From Larix kaempferi (lineage: Eukaryota; Streptophyta; Pinopsida; Pinales; Pinaceae), in the NCBI GenBank assembly GCA_027924585.1, contig BSBM01001387.1, forward strand, positions 496,001 to 560,000: 64,000 nucleotides of DNA, written 5' to 3'. The notes under the pieces are model-generated. The model saw nothing but the letters and a program-made list of their open reading frames with translations, was not told the origin of the DNA and searched no databases. The position numbers and the translations under genes are program-made. Positions within the stretch are counted from its first letter, which is position 1, and each line of letters opens with the position of its first letter. This document shows, in pieces, positions 11,711 through 22,800 of this stretch.

Positions 11711-12936
11711 TGTAGCATCCCCATCTATTATTCTGACTATATGAGGGAGTATATATGAATTTCAAGTTTCTTACTTTCGGCCCATGGGCCATTATAAACT
11801 AATAGATGCATGTGCAAGTGCGTGAATGTAAAACACAGTGGAATTAAAAACTCTATCCACACACACATCATGCATAAACACGCATATTTATCACATGAAG
11901 TAAGTAAAACCATTTCACATTCATAGACAAAGAGAATACTTATCTTTTAATAGAATAAGATCCAAGCAACCGACTATGTAAGATTGATTTTCCACCCAAT
12001 CGTAGGTATCAATGGTAGATACCATCCCCAAACCGAACTATGAGGCCACTCACCCATTTCCTCTCATGCTTAGCAAAAATGCTCACCATTGAGCAATTAC
12101 AGGAATCTCACTCAGCCATCCCAACCATGTCACTCTCTTCTACTGTCCAACACCACACATGGAAAGCATTTCCCTTCACTGCTACATTGTTCCCTCAAGA
12201 ATTCCAACCCTTACAATGCTTACCAGTGTGTGTAGAAAGAGTCAAACCTAATGTATGCTATTGGAGAACCTCCCGTAACATCAATTCATGGATTCTCAAG
12301 CATCCAGGAGCAACAAATACACAACGGGTAAAGGTTTCTATCTTTCCCATCCTTTATGGTCACCTACAACCATCCTCTTCACTCTAATGTCTACAATTAT
12401 TTCTTCATGGGGTTAATTTATGGTTAATTTCACAGTTTGGTTATTGGTTATGGAGACAACAGCATGAAGAATGTATGTAGTGTAAAAAATATGCATGGAT
12501 AATGAGTGATAGACTCCAAAGGATATGAGAGGACATTGAAAAGATAATTGCCATTATTTATGACCATAGAAGGAAGTATTCGTATAATTGTCATAAAAGT
12601 ATATTCATCGACTGTTTCCTTAACCACATGAGAATACTTTCCCCACCAACCTCACACATGCATTCAATTATTAGATTTGATAAGTCAAAAGGAAGTAATT
12701 GACTCATTTAAGACACATGGAAGAAAATGGATGAGTTCTAAGGTTGACACTTGGCAATAGATGACTTAATATCCCATAGTCCCCCTTTCCTCTTCTCCTA
12801 TAGTGAATCATAACTCTAGTTCTCTTTACATAACCATCTTGGACAATTTTATTATTTTCCAACATAATATTTACTTAGATTTTGATTCTTTATGACAAAG
12901 CAACCACATGACCCATATATAAATATTTTCATTATA
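11711..12936 (-). repeat. Gypsy 5' LTR, inner segment
   Basis: It starts TGTAGCATCCCC in plus orientation next to the PBS. It runs without coding content to 12936, where the nested non-autonomous element begins. It continues after that element at 20546. Together the two parts give an LTR of about 1.35 kb. Confidence 0.75.
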
Positions 12937-13363
12937 TGTCATGTTCCCAAATTTTTCTATGGTCCAAGAAATCATTTTGGCCTAAGTCACCTAGGATTAA
13001 AATTATTAAATTGGTGGGTAAGGGTGGAAATTTACCTAAGTAAGATGCCCAAGAGAGTAATTGAAGAATAATTTGACTAAGGTGGGCCACATGAAGTATA
13101 AGATTCCCAATTTGAATTTCCTAAGATAATTATTAATAATTTGGGAATAATTGGCCAATATTTTTTAAACAAGTTAATTTTATTAATATTGGCCTAAAAT
13201 GTAAAAATAATAATTACTTATGATTAATTAGGCTCATGAGGGCTCACAAGAGGATAAGGTGGACCTCACTTACTTGAGAAAAAGATAGAAATAAGAAGAA
13301 AGCAGCCTAAAAGCAAGGTGATAGCAAAAAAGAAGGAAACTGGCAAAAGCAGTGAAACGCAGG

Positions 13364-13477
13364 CAAGTGCATAAAGCAGGAAAGTGCACAAAGCATGCAA
13401 GTGCATAAAGTAGGAAAGTGCACAAAGCATGCAAGTGCATAAAGCAGGAAAGTGCACAAAGCAGGCAAGTGCAGAAA
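13364..13477 (+). repeat. 34-bp minisatellite inside the LTR
   Basis: Three tandem 34-bp units start at 13364, 13398 and 13432, with a partial fourth. Each unit consists of two related 17-bp halves built on AAGTGCA-AAAGCA. The partner LTR has one unit (18917-18950). Confidence 0.9.
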
Positions 13478-13793
13478 AGTAGTCGGCCTTGAAAATCAGG
13501 AAACATCGAGAAAGCAATGAGGTGCAGTTTCTAAAAGTAAGAGAAAGTCATAAAGCAAGGAAAGTTGGAAAATCATGAAAGTTATCAAAAGCAAAAAAGA
13601 AATAAGTTTCTTGATTTATGCAACTCAAGAAGGAATAGAAACATCCAGAAAATCTACAGGGTCCAAGTTTAGCAAGTGAGGACGCATCCATGAGGCTAAG
13701 TGGGTCCAAACCCAATCCAACTAATCAAGGAAACATCCATGCCTCCTCCAATTCGAATTTCTAAGAGTATAAGCTCAACCATGAGGAGAAAAG

Positions 13794-13802
13794 TATATAA
13801 AA
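13794..13802 (+). promoter_or_regulatory. LTR TATA box candidate
   Basis: TATATAAAA lies about 860 bp into the LTR and is conserved in the partner LTR at 19279-19287. This position suits an LTR promoter whose transcript starts about 30 bp downstream. Confidence 0.6.
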
Positions 13803-15066
13803 GGAGGAGAACTCCATTTCACATCTTTTGGTCATTTTTCTTATTGTGTTGAGAGCTTTGCTTCTCAGAGGTTGAGTGATGTGCCTCAACTAGCTTTGGG
13901 TTATGTGCCCCATTGCAAATATTGTTCTAGATCTATTATTTCAATGTGAGTGCAGTAAGTGGATCCATTATATTTTTAATCGTAGGTCTGATATTCCATC
14001 CAGTATAACTAATCGAATTCAATAGATGAAGAAGAAGTCCAGTTACTCTTTGCTCCAACACAAGAGTTTCATTCAGTGAGAGGTCCACTACAAGAGGGCG
14101 CATTCAATGAGTTTAAGCAGCTGTGTTGCATACAAGATGATCCATAATGTCATCCTACAGCTCATGGGTTGAATATGGTGGTGAAGACTCTTTTCTTCCT
14201 CTCATAGTTCTCAAATTTCTCTCTATGTTGTAAAATCCTCAGCCCTTGGGGGGTTTCTGGAAATTTTGATGTAATAAATGAATGAAGGAACCTATAAATA
14301 TATGATTCCAGCTTGATGATTCTATATTACAAGTTATAATACCACCTAATGTCCATTGTTGCAGAATTATTATTTTTAATGAGTCATTTAAATGGTCAAA
14401 ATTCAAGACTAGCTCTTTATGCATGAATTTTTGACTAGTTTTGCTGTTTCGGTCATAAATAATATTCTATGCATCCAAATTCAGTTATGAAAGTTTATGT
14501 AGATTATTAAGACCCTATTTCTCCCAATAACACTTTCATATCATATTTTAGTTCAGTTCGTACTATGTCTGGATCATCCATAAGTTTGGGTATCCCAATA
14601 GTCTTAAATTGTCAAACCTCACCCAAGTATCCCAAAATCAGTTAAACAGTTCCAAAACCTCTGGATCTTTCGTGTATCAGTATATTAGAGGGTATAAATA
14701 GGATATACACCTTTTGGTTGCATCCATAGTTAGTGGAAAGGATCTATTTTGCATATGTTGGTGTACCCAAGAAGCCTTGGAGTATACTTGAGCGACAACT
14801 GATTTTGAAATATAAAAGGTCCCAGTACTTTGTGCAAAGGATTCTTTGTTATAGCTTAGGAAATTTTGTTTATACTGCTACACCTTTATTATCAGACCTT
14901 CTAGATCCAAAGAGTCCACTTGTCAAGCTTTGGGTGGGTTTAGCTGTGTTCAATACTAACTTCCTCAAGACTAATTTTTATAACTAGTTTCCAGTCTTTG
15001 AAATTTTCTGATTTAATTCTTGTGATTGAGTTAATATCCTTGAAATATGATTTGGGGATATTACAG

Positions 15067-15080
15067 TGATATCAAAGTGC
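15067..15080 (+). promoter_or_regulatory. Degenerate tRNA-Met primer binding site
   Basis: TGATATCAAAGTGC starts 1 bp after the LTR. It differs from the initiator tRNA-Met complement at a few transition positions. Confidence 0.75.
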
Positions 15081-15162
15081 TTTCCTTTACTCATGTGGAA
15101 ATAAATCTCTCAGTTGAAGAAGATTGCAGACCACATCTTTCGAAAAAGAAGAAATTGCAACT

Positions 15163-18100
15163 ATGAGGTTCATATCAGTGGGTGATGAAGATTTTGAGCC
15201 ATATGAGGAAGAAGAAGTCATCTATATTGATGGAGGACTACCTTGAGATTAGGATGGTTATTTTTGTGACCAATTGTACAGTGAATATAGAAAGGATGAG
15301 CCACCGATGGCTAGCCTAAAAGATATATTAACCAGGAGGATGGCAACAATAAAAAACATGCTTCACCATTATCAAGAGTATTTGAAATTGGCTGAGAAGA
15401 TATGGACATCTATATCCTTCAAATATTATTATATTTGAAAGTATGGATTTTGGCCTCAAAATGTTGATGCGGATTCTTTTGGGAGCGACAAACCATCCAT
15501 GGAGGAACAAAGTTGTTCCACCTCCCTGAGTAAAGAAGAAGAAGAAGGAGCCAAAGGTGAAGTGGCATCAAAACCATATGCATATTCAAGCATCATGAGA
15601 TTGTTTATTTTTTCTTCAAGCAGGGTCTCCAAAAGTTGTGATCTGAGCAACACTCAATATGGGGAAGTCTCAAGTTGCTTAGAGGAGAATGGAAATGAAG
15701 CAGAAGTAGAGATCCATGAGGTGGAGCAGAGTGAACCACAAATTGCAGATGTAAAATTGCTCGAGGAGCCAATGACTAAGGGTGCATCCAGAGGCTCTCA
15801 TGATGTAGGAAGGAGAAAGCCCATATTCAAATATCAACCATCTAATGAGCATAAGAGGAACAATAGTCTATTAAGTGAGGAACCAGGTACATCAAAAGAC
15901 TCAACAACCCATCATCAGGTTGTTGGCAATATGGGAGGTGAATTCACTTCCAGTTTCTTTGTTGGTGATTTTAAGATCACTACAAAGGAGATTTATCATG
16001 TTAATGGTGGTGAGACATATTTTGGATTAGATCCAAAAGAGGAAGATAAATCAAATTTCTAGTCACCACTTGAGCTCCGTAGTGAAGTAGAATACAAGCA
16101 CACACTAGTTGGGTGTGAACCAGAGAGTTTGGCAGAAGAACATACCACCTTAGATCTGCCACATAAAGAGAAAAATGTAATGCAAAGGTATGGACCAAAT
16201 TCTGATTTTTATATTCCTTTGGGTCATTATGATATTGCAGCCACTTCCAGGGAAAAGATTGGCATGGTTGAGTCCTCTAGTGATGAGGCTCAAATTTCTG
16301 GTGTTAAGGAGGAATGCAGTGAGAGGGTTGGAATGTTGGATGAGAATCTGCATGATTCTCATATGGTGGAGGAGCTCACATGTGGCAGCACACAATGTGT
16401 GGTCAATGAGACATTGGGTGACTTGGAGAGCCTACTCCTATTCATAGAAGAAATGATACTGCAAGTTTTGTCTAGAATTGATGGTGCACATAGATATTTG
16501 GAAGATCTAATTGGGAGAATTAAATTGGAGGAGAAACAAGGTGGGATTGTTAACAGAGTCTCTAGCTCTGAACTTTGCATCATCAAAAGGGAGCTAGAAG
16601 GAATGAAGGATGACTACTTGCAGTTGTTCATGGATAGAGATCTTGTGCTCAAAGTTGCAGAAGACAAGATAATAGAAGTAGAGAAACTCTATATGGCATT
16701 GGGAGAGTCACAGTCCTTTCCCAAAATTGCATGTGATCATATGTGTGTGGCTGATTACACACATGGAATATTGGAGCAGCCTCATGTGCAAGGTGAGCAT
16801 GAGGATTTTTCTAGTTTACGAGTGCTTGAAGGAAGCATTGACTTACAAGATGAGGGAAAATCACTTGTTTCACACTAGGAGGATTATGAACTTTCTCTAT
16901 GTGAGGGAGGTTCATTGGTGGAGGATATTCTTGGTGAGTCAAATCATTTGAGTGGAACATTGAAGGAGGACCAAGAGAAGCCCATAGCATCCAAGGATAT
17001 TTTTGTTGATGCCAATGCCTTGGTGTCAAGATGTTGTTGGAGAGCTTCACAAGAAGAATTGGAAGGAGAAGCTTTCTTGAGGGATTTTGAAACTCTCAAA
17101 GAAGCAATGGCCAATATGAAGGAAATTTATATGAACGTGCTCTTATATGGGAATAATATCCTTGAGGTGACCACAATTTACCATCATGCACTTAAAAGAG
17201 AGGAATATGAAGCATAAAATCTTGGTAGCAAATTGGAGGATACATATGTTTCTTTGGAGAGCACCCAAAGGGATATTCAAGAGTCAAAATTGCAGATCTA
17301 TCAACTTCAGAAGGAGTTGAATGTACCACACCTTTCATCTTGCATGGAAGGAAATGCAATGGGTATGATGGAGGAATCTCATGTGGAGGATGAACATGAG
17401 AAATTTTTCGATTTGCAAGTGTTGGTGAAGGACGATTCCATAGAAGATATTGGCCAAACACTTGTCTTATTGCAGAAGTACATTCAAGAGAACATACCAT
17501 TCAGATCTGCAAGAAAAGTTACTTATCTGTCCATGGATTGGATAGGTGAGTACTTAGTCGAGATGGAGACTCAAGGATGCACCTATCTAGATTTCCTTGG
17601 TACGATATTAATGGACACATCCCTCATCATGCAATCTTATAAAGAGCAGTAAAGGTTTCTATGGCTGCCATATGATCCTCCTAGTATACATAGAAGTGCA
17701 TGGGAATCATGCTTGACTCGTTGGGATGGGTCAAATGACATGGAGGGTGTTTTCCAAACACATGTTTTTCTCCAAAAATATCATGAGATACCCGTATGGG
17801 TTGATAGATCAAAGATGGGGAAGCAAGGAGGTAAATGTACTTTTGGTTTCTGTCATGAATCTGTTAATATTATTGATGTTGTCTTGTCATGTGAGCAACA
17901 ACAAGGATATTCATGGCATCCCTTTGATAGCTCCATTACAGATTTATCCATGGGTTGGATCGAAAAACATATGCTACAAGAAAAGACACCAACATTATGG
18001 GATCATGGCATTCCTCAGAATAGCAAATCACTTCAAATGACAGAAATGTTGAGAAGGTTGAAACATGATCAGTGGAACCCAGGAGGGCGAGCCAACCTAC

Positions 18101-18240
18101 ATTTCTTGAAGTCCATCTTTATTGAGTAGTTGTCTAGTTCCGTACATGGGAAACCATATAATGGATCTAACTCTTGGGAAATACATGAGAAACTTATGAT
18201 TAGAGTTGAGCAGTAGCAGCATGATGGACCCTCTCATAGT
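15163..18240 (+). pseudogene. Long unrecognised ORF of the non-autonomous element
   Basis: From the ATG at 15163, one frame can be read to at least 18126 (about 988 codons) without a frameshift. It is broken only by stops at 15244, 15250, 15436, 16060, 16876, 17215 and 17650, then 18127, 18214 and 18238 near the end. The product would be acidic at the N-terminus, with EEEE and DE-rich stretches. Helical, coiled-coil-prone parts lie around 16410-16720 and 17050-17320, and the C-terminal part is rich in Trp and aromatics, with repeated D-S-M-W-I/G-W-I-E-type motifs (17530 and 17945). No gag capsid motif, zinc knuckle, protease or polymerase motif is visible. It may be a captured host gene or a highly diverged structural protein; I do not recognise it. 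Confidence 0.7.
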
Positions 18241-18475
18241 TAATTGGGGCTTTTAGAGATACATTGAATTGTCGAAACATGCTTTGAGCAGAGCACATGT
18301 TTCACTTCCGTTAAATTGATTAGACCCATGATTTTGATGATTTCAGTTGTGGTGTACATAGTTGGTGACTTGGTATGCTCATCAATACGATGAGAGGTAG
18401 AAAATTCATAAGTATGCTTGGGATGGAGATGAATTATTAGTCCTTGAACTAAATTGCTTGAGGACAAGCAATCTT

Positions 18476-18487
18476 AGGAGGGTAGGA
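18476..18487 (+). promoter_or_regulatory. Polypurine tract
   Basis: AGGAGGGTAGGA lies 2 bp before the 3' LTR. The preceding GCTTGAGGACAAGC context resembles the 3' ends of many plant Ty3/gypsy elements and hints at the helper family. Confidence 0.75.
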
Positions 18488-18489
18488 TT

Positions 18490-20540
18490 TGTCACGTTCC
18501 CAAAATTTTCTATGGTCCAAGACATAATTTTGGCCTAAGTCACCTAGAATTAAAATTATTAAATTGGTGGCTAAGGTTGGAAATTTATCTAAGTAAGATG
18601 CCCAAGAGAGTAATTGAAGAATAATTGGACTAAGGTGGGCCACATGAAGTATAAGATTCCCAATTTGAATTTCCTAAGATAATTATTAATAATTTGGGAA
18701 TAATTGGCTAATAATTTTTACACAAGTTAATTTTATTAATATTGGCCTAAAATATAAAAATAATAATTATTTATGATTAATTAGGCGCATGAGGGCGCAC
18801 AAGAGGATAAGGTGGACCTCACTTACTTGAGAAAAAGATAGAAACAAGAAGAAAGTAACCTAAAAGCAAGGTGACAACAAAAAATAAGGAAACTGGCAAA
18901 AGTAGTGAAAAGCAGGCAAGTGCATAAAGCATGAAAGTGCACAAAGTAGGCAAGTGCAGAAAAGCAACCAATCTTGAAAGGCAGGAAACTTCTAGAAAGC
19001 AATGAGGTGCAGTTTCTAAAAGCAAGAGAAAGTCATAAAGCAAGGAAAGTTGGAAAATCATGAAAATTATCAAAATAAAAAAAGAAAGAAGTTTATTGAT
19101 TTGTGCAACTCAAGAAGGAATAGAAACATCCAAAAAAGATATAGGGTCCAAGTTTAGCAAGTGAGGATGCATCCATGAGGCTAAGTGGGTCCAAACCCAA
19201 TCCAACTAATCAAGGAAACATCCATGCCTCCTCCAATTGGAATTTCTAAGAGGATAAGCTCAACCATGAGGGGAAAAGTATATAAAAGAAGGAGGATAAC
19301 TCCATTTCACATCTTTGGTCATTTTGCTTATTGTGTTGAGAGCTTTTCTTCTCAGAGGTTGAGTGATGTGCCTTAACTAGCTTTGGGTGATGTGCCCCAT
19401 TGCAAATCTTGTTCCAGATCTATTCTTTCAGTGTGAGTGCGTCCAATGCAGCCATTATATTTTTAATTCCAGGTTTGATGTTCCATCCAGTATAGCTGAT
19501 TGAATTCAATAGATGAAGAAGAAGTACAATTACTCATTGCTCCAACACAAGAGTTTCATTCAATGAGAGGTCCACTACAAGAGGGAAAATTCAATGAGTT
19601 TAAGTAGATGTGGTGTGTCCAATACGATCCATAATATCATCCTACAGCCCATGGGTTCAATATGGTGGTGAAGTCTCTCTTCTTCCTCTTACAGCTCTCA
19701 AATGTCTCTCTATGTTGTAAAATCCTCAGCCCTTCGGGGGTTTCTAGCAATTTTGATGTAATAACTGAATGAAGGCACCTATAAATATATGATTCCATAC
19801 TTCTTATGATATATTACAAGTTATCATACCACCTAATTCCCATTGTTTCAGAACTATTAATTTTACCAAGTCATTTAAATGGTCAAAATTCAAGACTAGC
19901 ACTTTATTCATGAATTTTTGACTAGTTTTACTTTTTTCAGTCATAAATGATATTCTATGCATTCAAATTCAGTTTCTTAGGTTTATGTATATTATTAAGA
20001 GCCTATTGATCCCAATCACACTTTCATATCAGAGTTTAGTTCAGTTTGTACTGTGTTTGGGTCATCCATATGTTTGGTTATCCCAACAGTCCTAAATTGT
20101 CAAACCTCATCCAAGTCTCCCAAACACAGTTAAACAACTCCAAAACCTCTGGATATTTGGTGTATCAGTATATTATAGGGAATAAATAGGCTATCCACCT
20201 TCTGGTTGCATACAAAGTTAGTGGAAAAGAGCTAGTTTGCATATGTTGGTGCACCCGGAAAACCTTGGACTAGACTTCAACGTCATCTGATTTTGAAACA
20301 TAAAAGGTACGATTACTTTGTGAAAAGTATTCTTGATTCTAGATTAGGAAATGTTTTTTATGCTACTGCACCTTTATTATCATACCTTCTATATCCAAAG
20401 AGTCCAGTTATCAAGCTCTGGGTGGGTTTAGCTGTGTTCAATACTAGCTTCCTCAAGACTAGTTTCCAATCTTTGAAATTTTCTGATATAAATCTTGTGA
20501 TTGAGTTAATATCCTTGAAATATGATTTTGGGATATTACA
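18490..20540 (+). repeat. 3' LTR of the non-autonomous element
   Basis: 2,051 bp, starting TGTCACG and ending ATTACA, followed by the TTATA duplication. The TATA-like box is at 19279-19287 and a single 34-bp unit at 18917-18950. Confidence 0.92.
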
Positions 20541-20545
20541 TTATA

Positions 20546-20672
20546 CATTCCCAACTATTCACTGGTCAAGCCTTGTTCTTGAGATCCGCACTAGGAATCC
20601 ATACTAGCATATTTATGCCATTTTACACAATTGATTTAATACATTCCAAGGGTCAAAACTAGGGGTATTATA
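20546..20672 (-). repeat. Gypsy 5' LTR, outer segment
   Basis: After the nested element and its TTATA copy, the LTR resumes and ends with GGGGTATTATA. This mirrors the TGTAGCATCCCC end at 11711, with the last dinucleotide TA instead of CA. The duplication expected next to it cannot be tested because the other LTR is outside the window. Confidence 0.65.
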
Positions 20673-20678
20673 GCACAA

Positions 20679-20815
20679 GTCGACTAAACACCCTCTCCTC
20701 CTCACCGATTCGAATGAAAAACCTCTCATCCTCATTGAGTCGACTGACCACCCTCTCCTCATCACCAAGTCGACTAACCACCCTCTTCTCCTTGTGACCG
20801 AGCCAACCGACCAAC
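20679..20815. repeat. 30-bp degenerate minisatellite
   Basis: About four units of around 30 bp carry GTCGACT-ACCACCCTCTCCTC cores. The minus strand would read as decapeptide repeats containing RRGW-VD. It lies in 255 bp of DNA between the gypsy LTR end and the Athila-like element, in which I see no gene. Confidence 0.75.
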
Positions 20816-20927
20816 TACAACACACATTGATCTAATCGCCAAAACTATAGATGAGATGGTATCATTGGGTCTTATAGATTCTGGTACAGAGATATAAGTG
20901 GTTTTTCATTATTCTTTTTTATCTTGT

Positions 20928-22399
20928 TGATGGATCCCATCAATATGTAAGAAAAGGCATCTAAATCCTTTTCTCAATCAATCAAATTGGTTAAGAAATA
21001 AGGTATTATGGTATCAAGTTGGTAAAAGATGAATGCATCCTAGTTAGATTTGTAGAAGATTTCAATTCACATATTATGGATGTTGTAGTCTCCATTTCTA
21101 GCTTAAGATACACATATGACACTAATATGATTGGTTGTTAGCAGTACCTTTTTTTCCATAGGTTCAAAACTAAGGCATTGAGCCAATTTTGCTAAGAAAG
21201 ACATAGAAGAGAAGCAGTTTTACTTGCAGTTAGTTCACGTAGCTCGAAAGAATGTGAAAGAGTTCCCACGTTGTAGTATTTTTGTATGGACCAGTGCGCA
21301 GGACAAGTGAGATCTAAAAGAAGAAGCTGCTGTTACTAAGTACAGTTCCAGTGTTCGATGATTCTGAAGACATATCTGATTGAGGCCTAGTCCCCGAGCA
21401 CTGGACTGAGCTTAGTTAGACTACAACTATGCGTTGTTCCCCATAGAGCGCCACATGGAGTTATGATTTAGATACTAGAAATTCATAGCATTAGAATAGA
21501 TCTATTTAAACAATATCACCTAGCTCACAAGGCATACTTGTTTTTGTATAAGCACAATTATATTTCCATAGTTACGAGCATCGTACAGTTTGAGACTTAT
21601 TACATTAAATAGTGATTTTAAGTAAATGAAGATTTCTTTTGTCCCAACTTATTGAGTAAATATGTGTTCCTGTATTGCCATGGGTAAGGGCCCATCCATA
21701 GAAAATTACAGGGGCATGTGAGTTTGATTAGATTTCATTGCTTTCGTATGAATGAGATAGGTTAAAACATGACATCGTATATTCATTACAATATGTAGGC
21801 AATTTACAGTATGTTGAAAAAGTAGTGTTAAATAGATTATTTCTGCATATTGAATTTAGTTTGAATGTTTTTTTTAATCATTTTCACAAATTCTAATTCA
21901 GCATTTGTTTTATAAGACATGGTATTTGATTATATGAGTTTGGTTAAGCGTGATGGTTCCAAGTTTGTTTAAATACTCACTTAGATTTTGATGTAACTAA
22001 ATACCCAGACTTGATGTGTAAATGGGAAGGTAGATCAAGAGTCATTTCTCAAAAGGCTTGTCTAAAGCTCGACGATGAATGTCCTGAAACTAGTCCATAA
22101 ACCATTGATAAAGGGATAGGTAATAGGTACCTAACCAGATAATGGGATCCACGTTCCTTGCAACCCTTAGGGTCATAGATCATAATTTCATTTTACTTTC
22201 TTATCTACATTTTTCCTGCTTTAACATACTAGTAGGAGTCATTATAATTTTCTTTGTAGTTGCACATATTGTGCAACACCCCCATAAGTTTGTACAAATA
22301 ATTGGGTTGATGATTAAAGGGAAGGTTCAGATACAACACCTTTGCTGGTGTCTTGTCCCAACATGATACAATATTGTTGTTGATTAATTAAGACCGTCA
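20928..22399 (+). repeat. 5' LTR of the Athila-like element
   Basis: 1,472 bp and aligns to both parts of the split 3' LTR. The site matching the nested insertion in the other LTR is here uninterrupted (TAGTGTTAAATAG near 21822), so it serves as an empty-site control. Confidence 0.93.
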
Positions 22400-22405
22400 C
22401 CTTTT

Positions 22406-22422
22406 TGGCGCAGTTGCCAGGG
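22406..22422 (+). promoter_or_regulatory. Primer binding site, tRNA-Asp type
   Basis: TGGCGCAGTTGCCAGGG differs at two positions from the complement of the plant tRNA-Asp 3' end. It starts 6 bp after the LTR. The leader to 22800 has no ORF that I can support. Confidence 0.85.
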
Positions 22423-22800
22423 AGGCATGCCAAACCACACGGAAACTGACAATATTAGTTAGTTGTTTCTATGAGTATATACAAGTTACAGTTGGAGCAA
22501 TAAAGTGAGCAAGGAGCAGACGTGCTACTTCAAGTAAGTTTTCCAATAAACCAACTACCAGTTTTTATTATTATTTGACGTAGAGGGCATAGTAATAAAC
22601 AAACAAAATCCTAAAAATTCTTATAAATTTCCTAAAGAACACAAAAAAAATTGGATAAGAAGAAAAAGAAAAATAAGGAAAAGATAGTATGAATGCCTAG
22701 GGCCAGGGACGAGTTTGGGAGATTCATACGTAATCCAACTTCAAACCATAAGTGAACTGATAATAACCTTGATCCACTTGACGTATCTAATCATCAACGT

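Larger units (their letters stand above)
12937..15065 (+). repeat. 5' LTR of the non-autonomous element
   Basis: 2,129 bp, homologous to 18490-20540. It is longer than its partner chiefly because it has three copies of a 34-bp unit where the partner has one. A TATA-like box lies at 13794. Confidence 0.92.
12937..20540 (+). mobile_element. Non-autonomous LTR element with a novel long ORF
   Basis: The two LTRs (12937-15065 and 18490-20540) both start TGTCA and end ATTACA. Perfect TTATA duplications flank them (12932-12936 and 20541-20545). A degenerate tRNA-Met PBS follows the left LTR and a purine tract precedes the right one, so the element reads on plus. The 3.4-kb interior has no gag, protease, RT or integrase. 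Instead, a single frame can be followed for about 3 kb with only in-frame stops. Such an element would depend on proteins of another, probably Ty3/gypsy, element for movement. It resembles the LARD class in structure, though LARDs usually lack long ORFs. Confidence 0.9.
1..20672 (-). mobile_element. Decayed Ty3/gypsy LTR retrotransposon, hosting two nested elements
   Basis: This is a minus-strand element with its 5' end on the right. The right LTR starts in plus orientation as TGTAGCATCCCC at 11711 and ends as GGGGTATTATA at 20672, so its ends are inverted repeats with one terminal base changed (TA for CA). A tRNA-Met-type PBS (TGGTATCAAAGC read on minus) lies 3 bp inside it at 11696-11707. 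The leader follows at 9671-11695, then gag at 2774-1860 and RNase H-integrase remnants down to 590. A copia element (3057-9665) split the leader from gag and a non-autonomous element (12937-20540) split the LTR. Protease and most of RT are missing, and the 3' LTR lies outside the window. The lineage is tentative: the gag resembles chromovirus gag, but no chromodomain is visible. Confidence 0.8.

Noticed and set aside
13266-13517. Minus-strand open frames with Cys/Leu/His repeats
   Set aside because: They are the reverse reading of the 34-bp minisatellite and adjoining LTR sequence; frame and length follow the repeat, not a gene.
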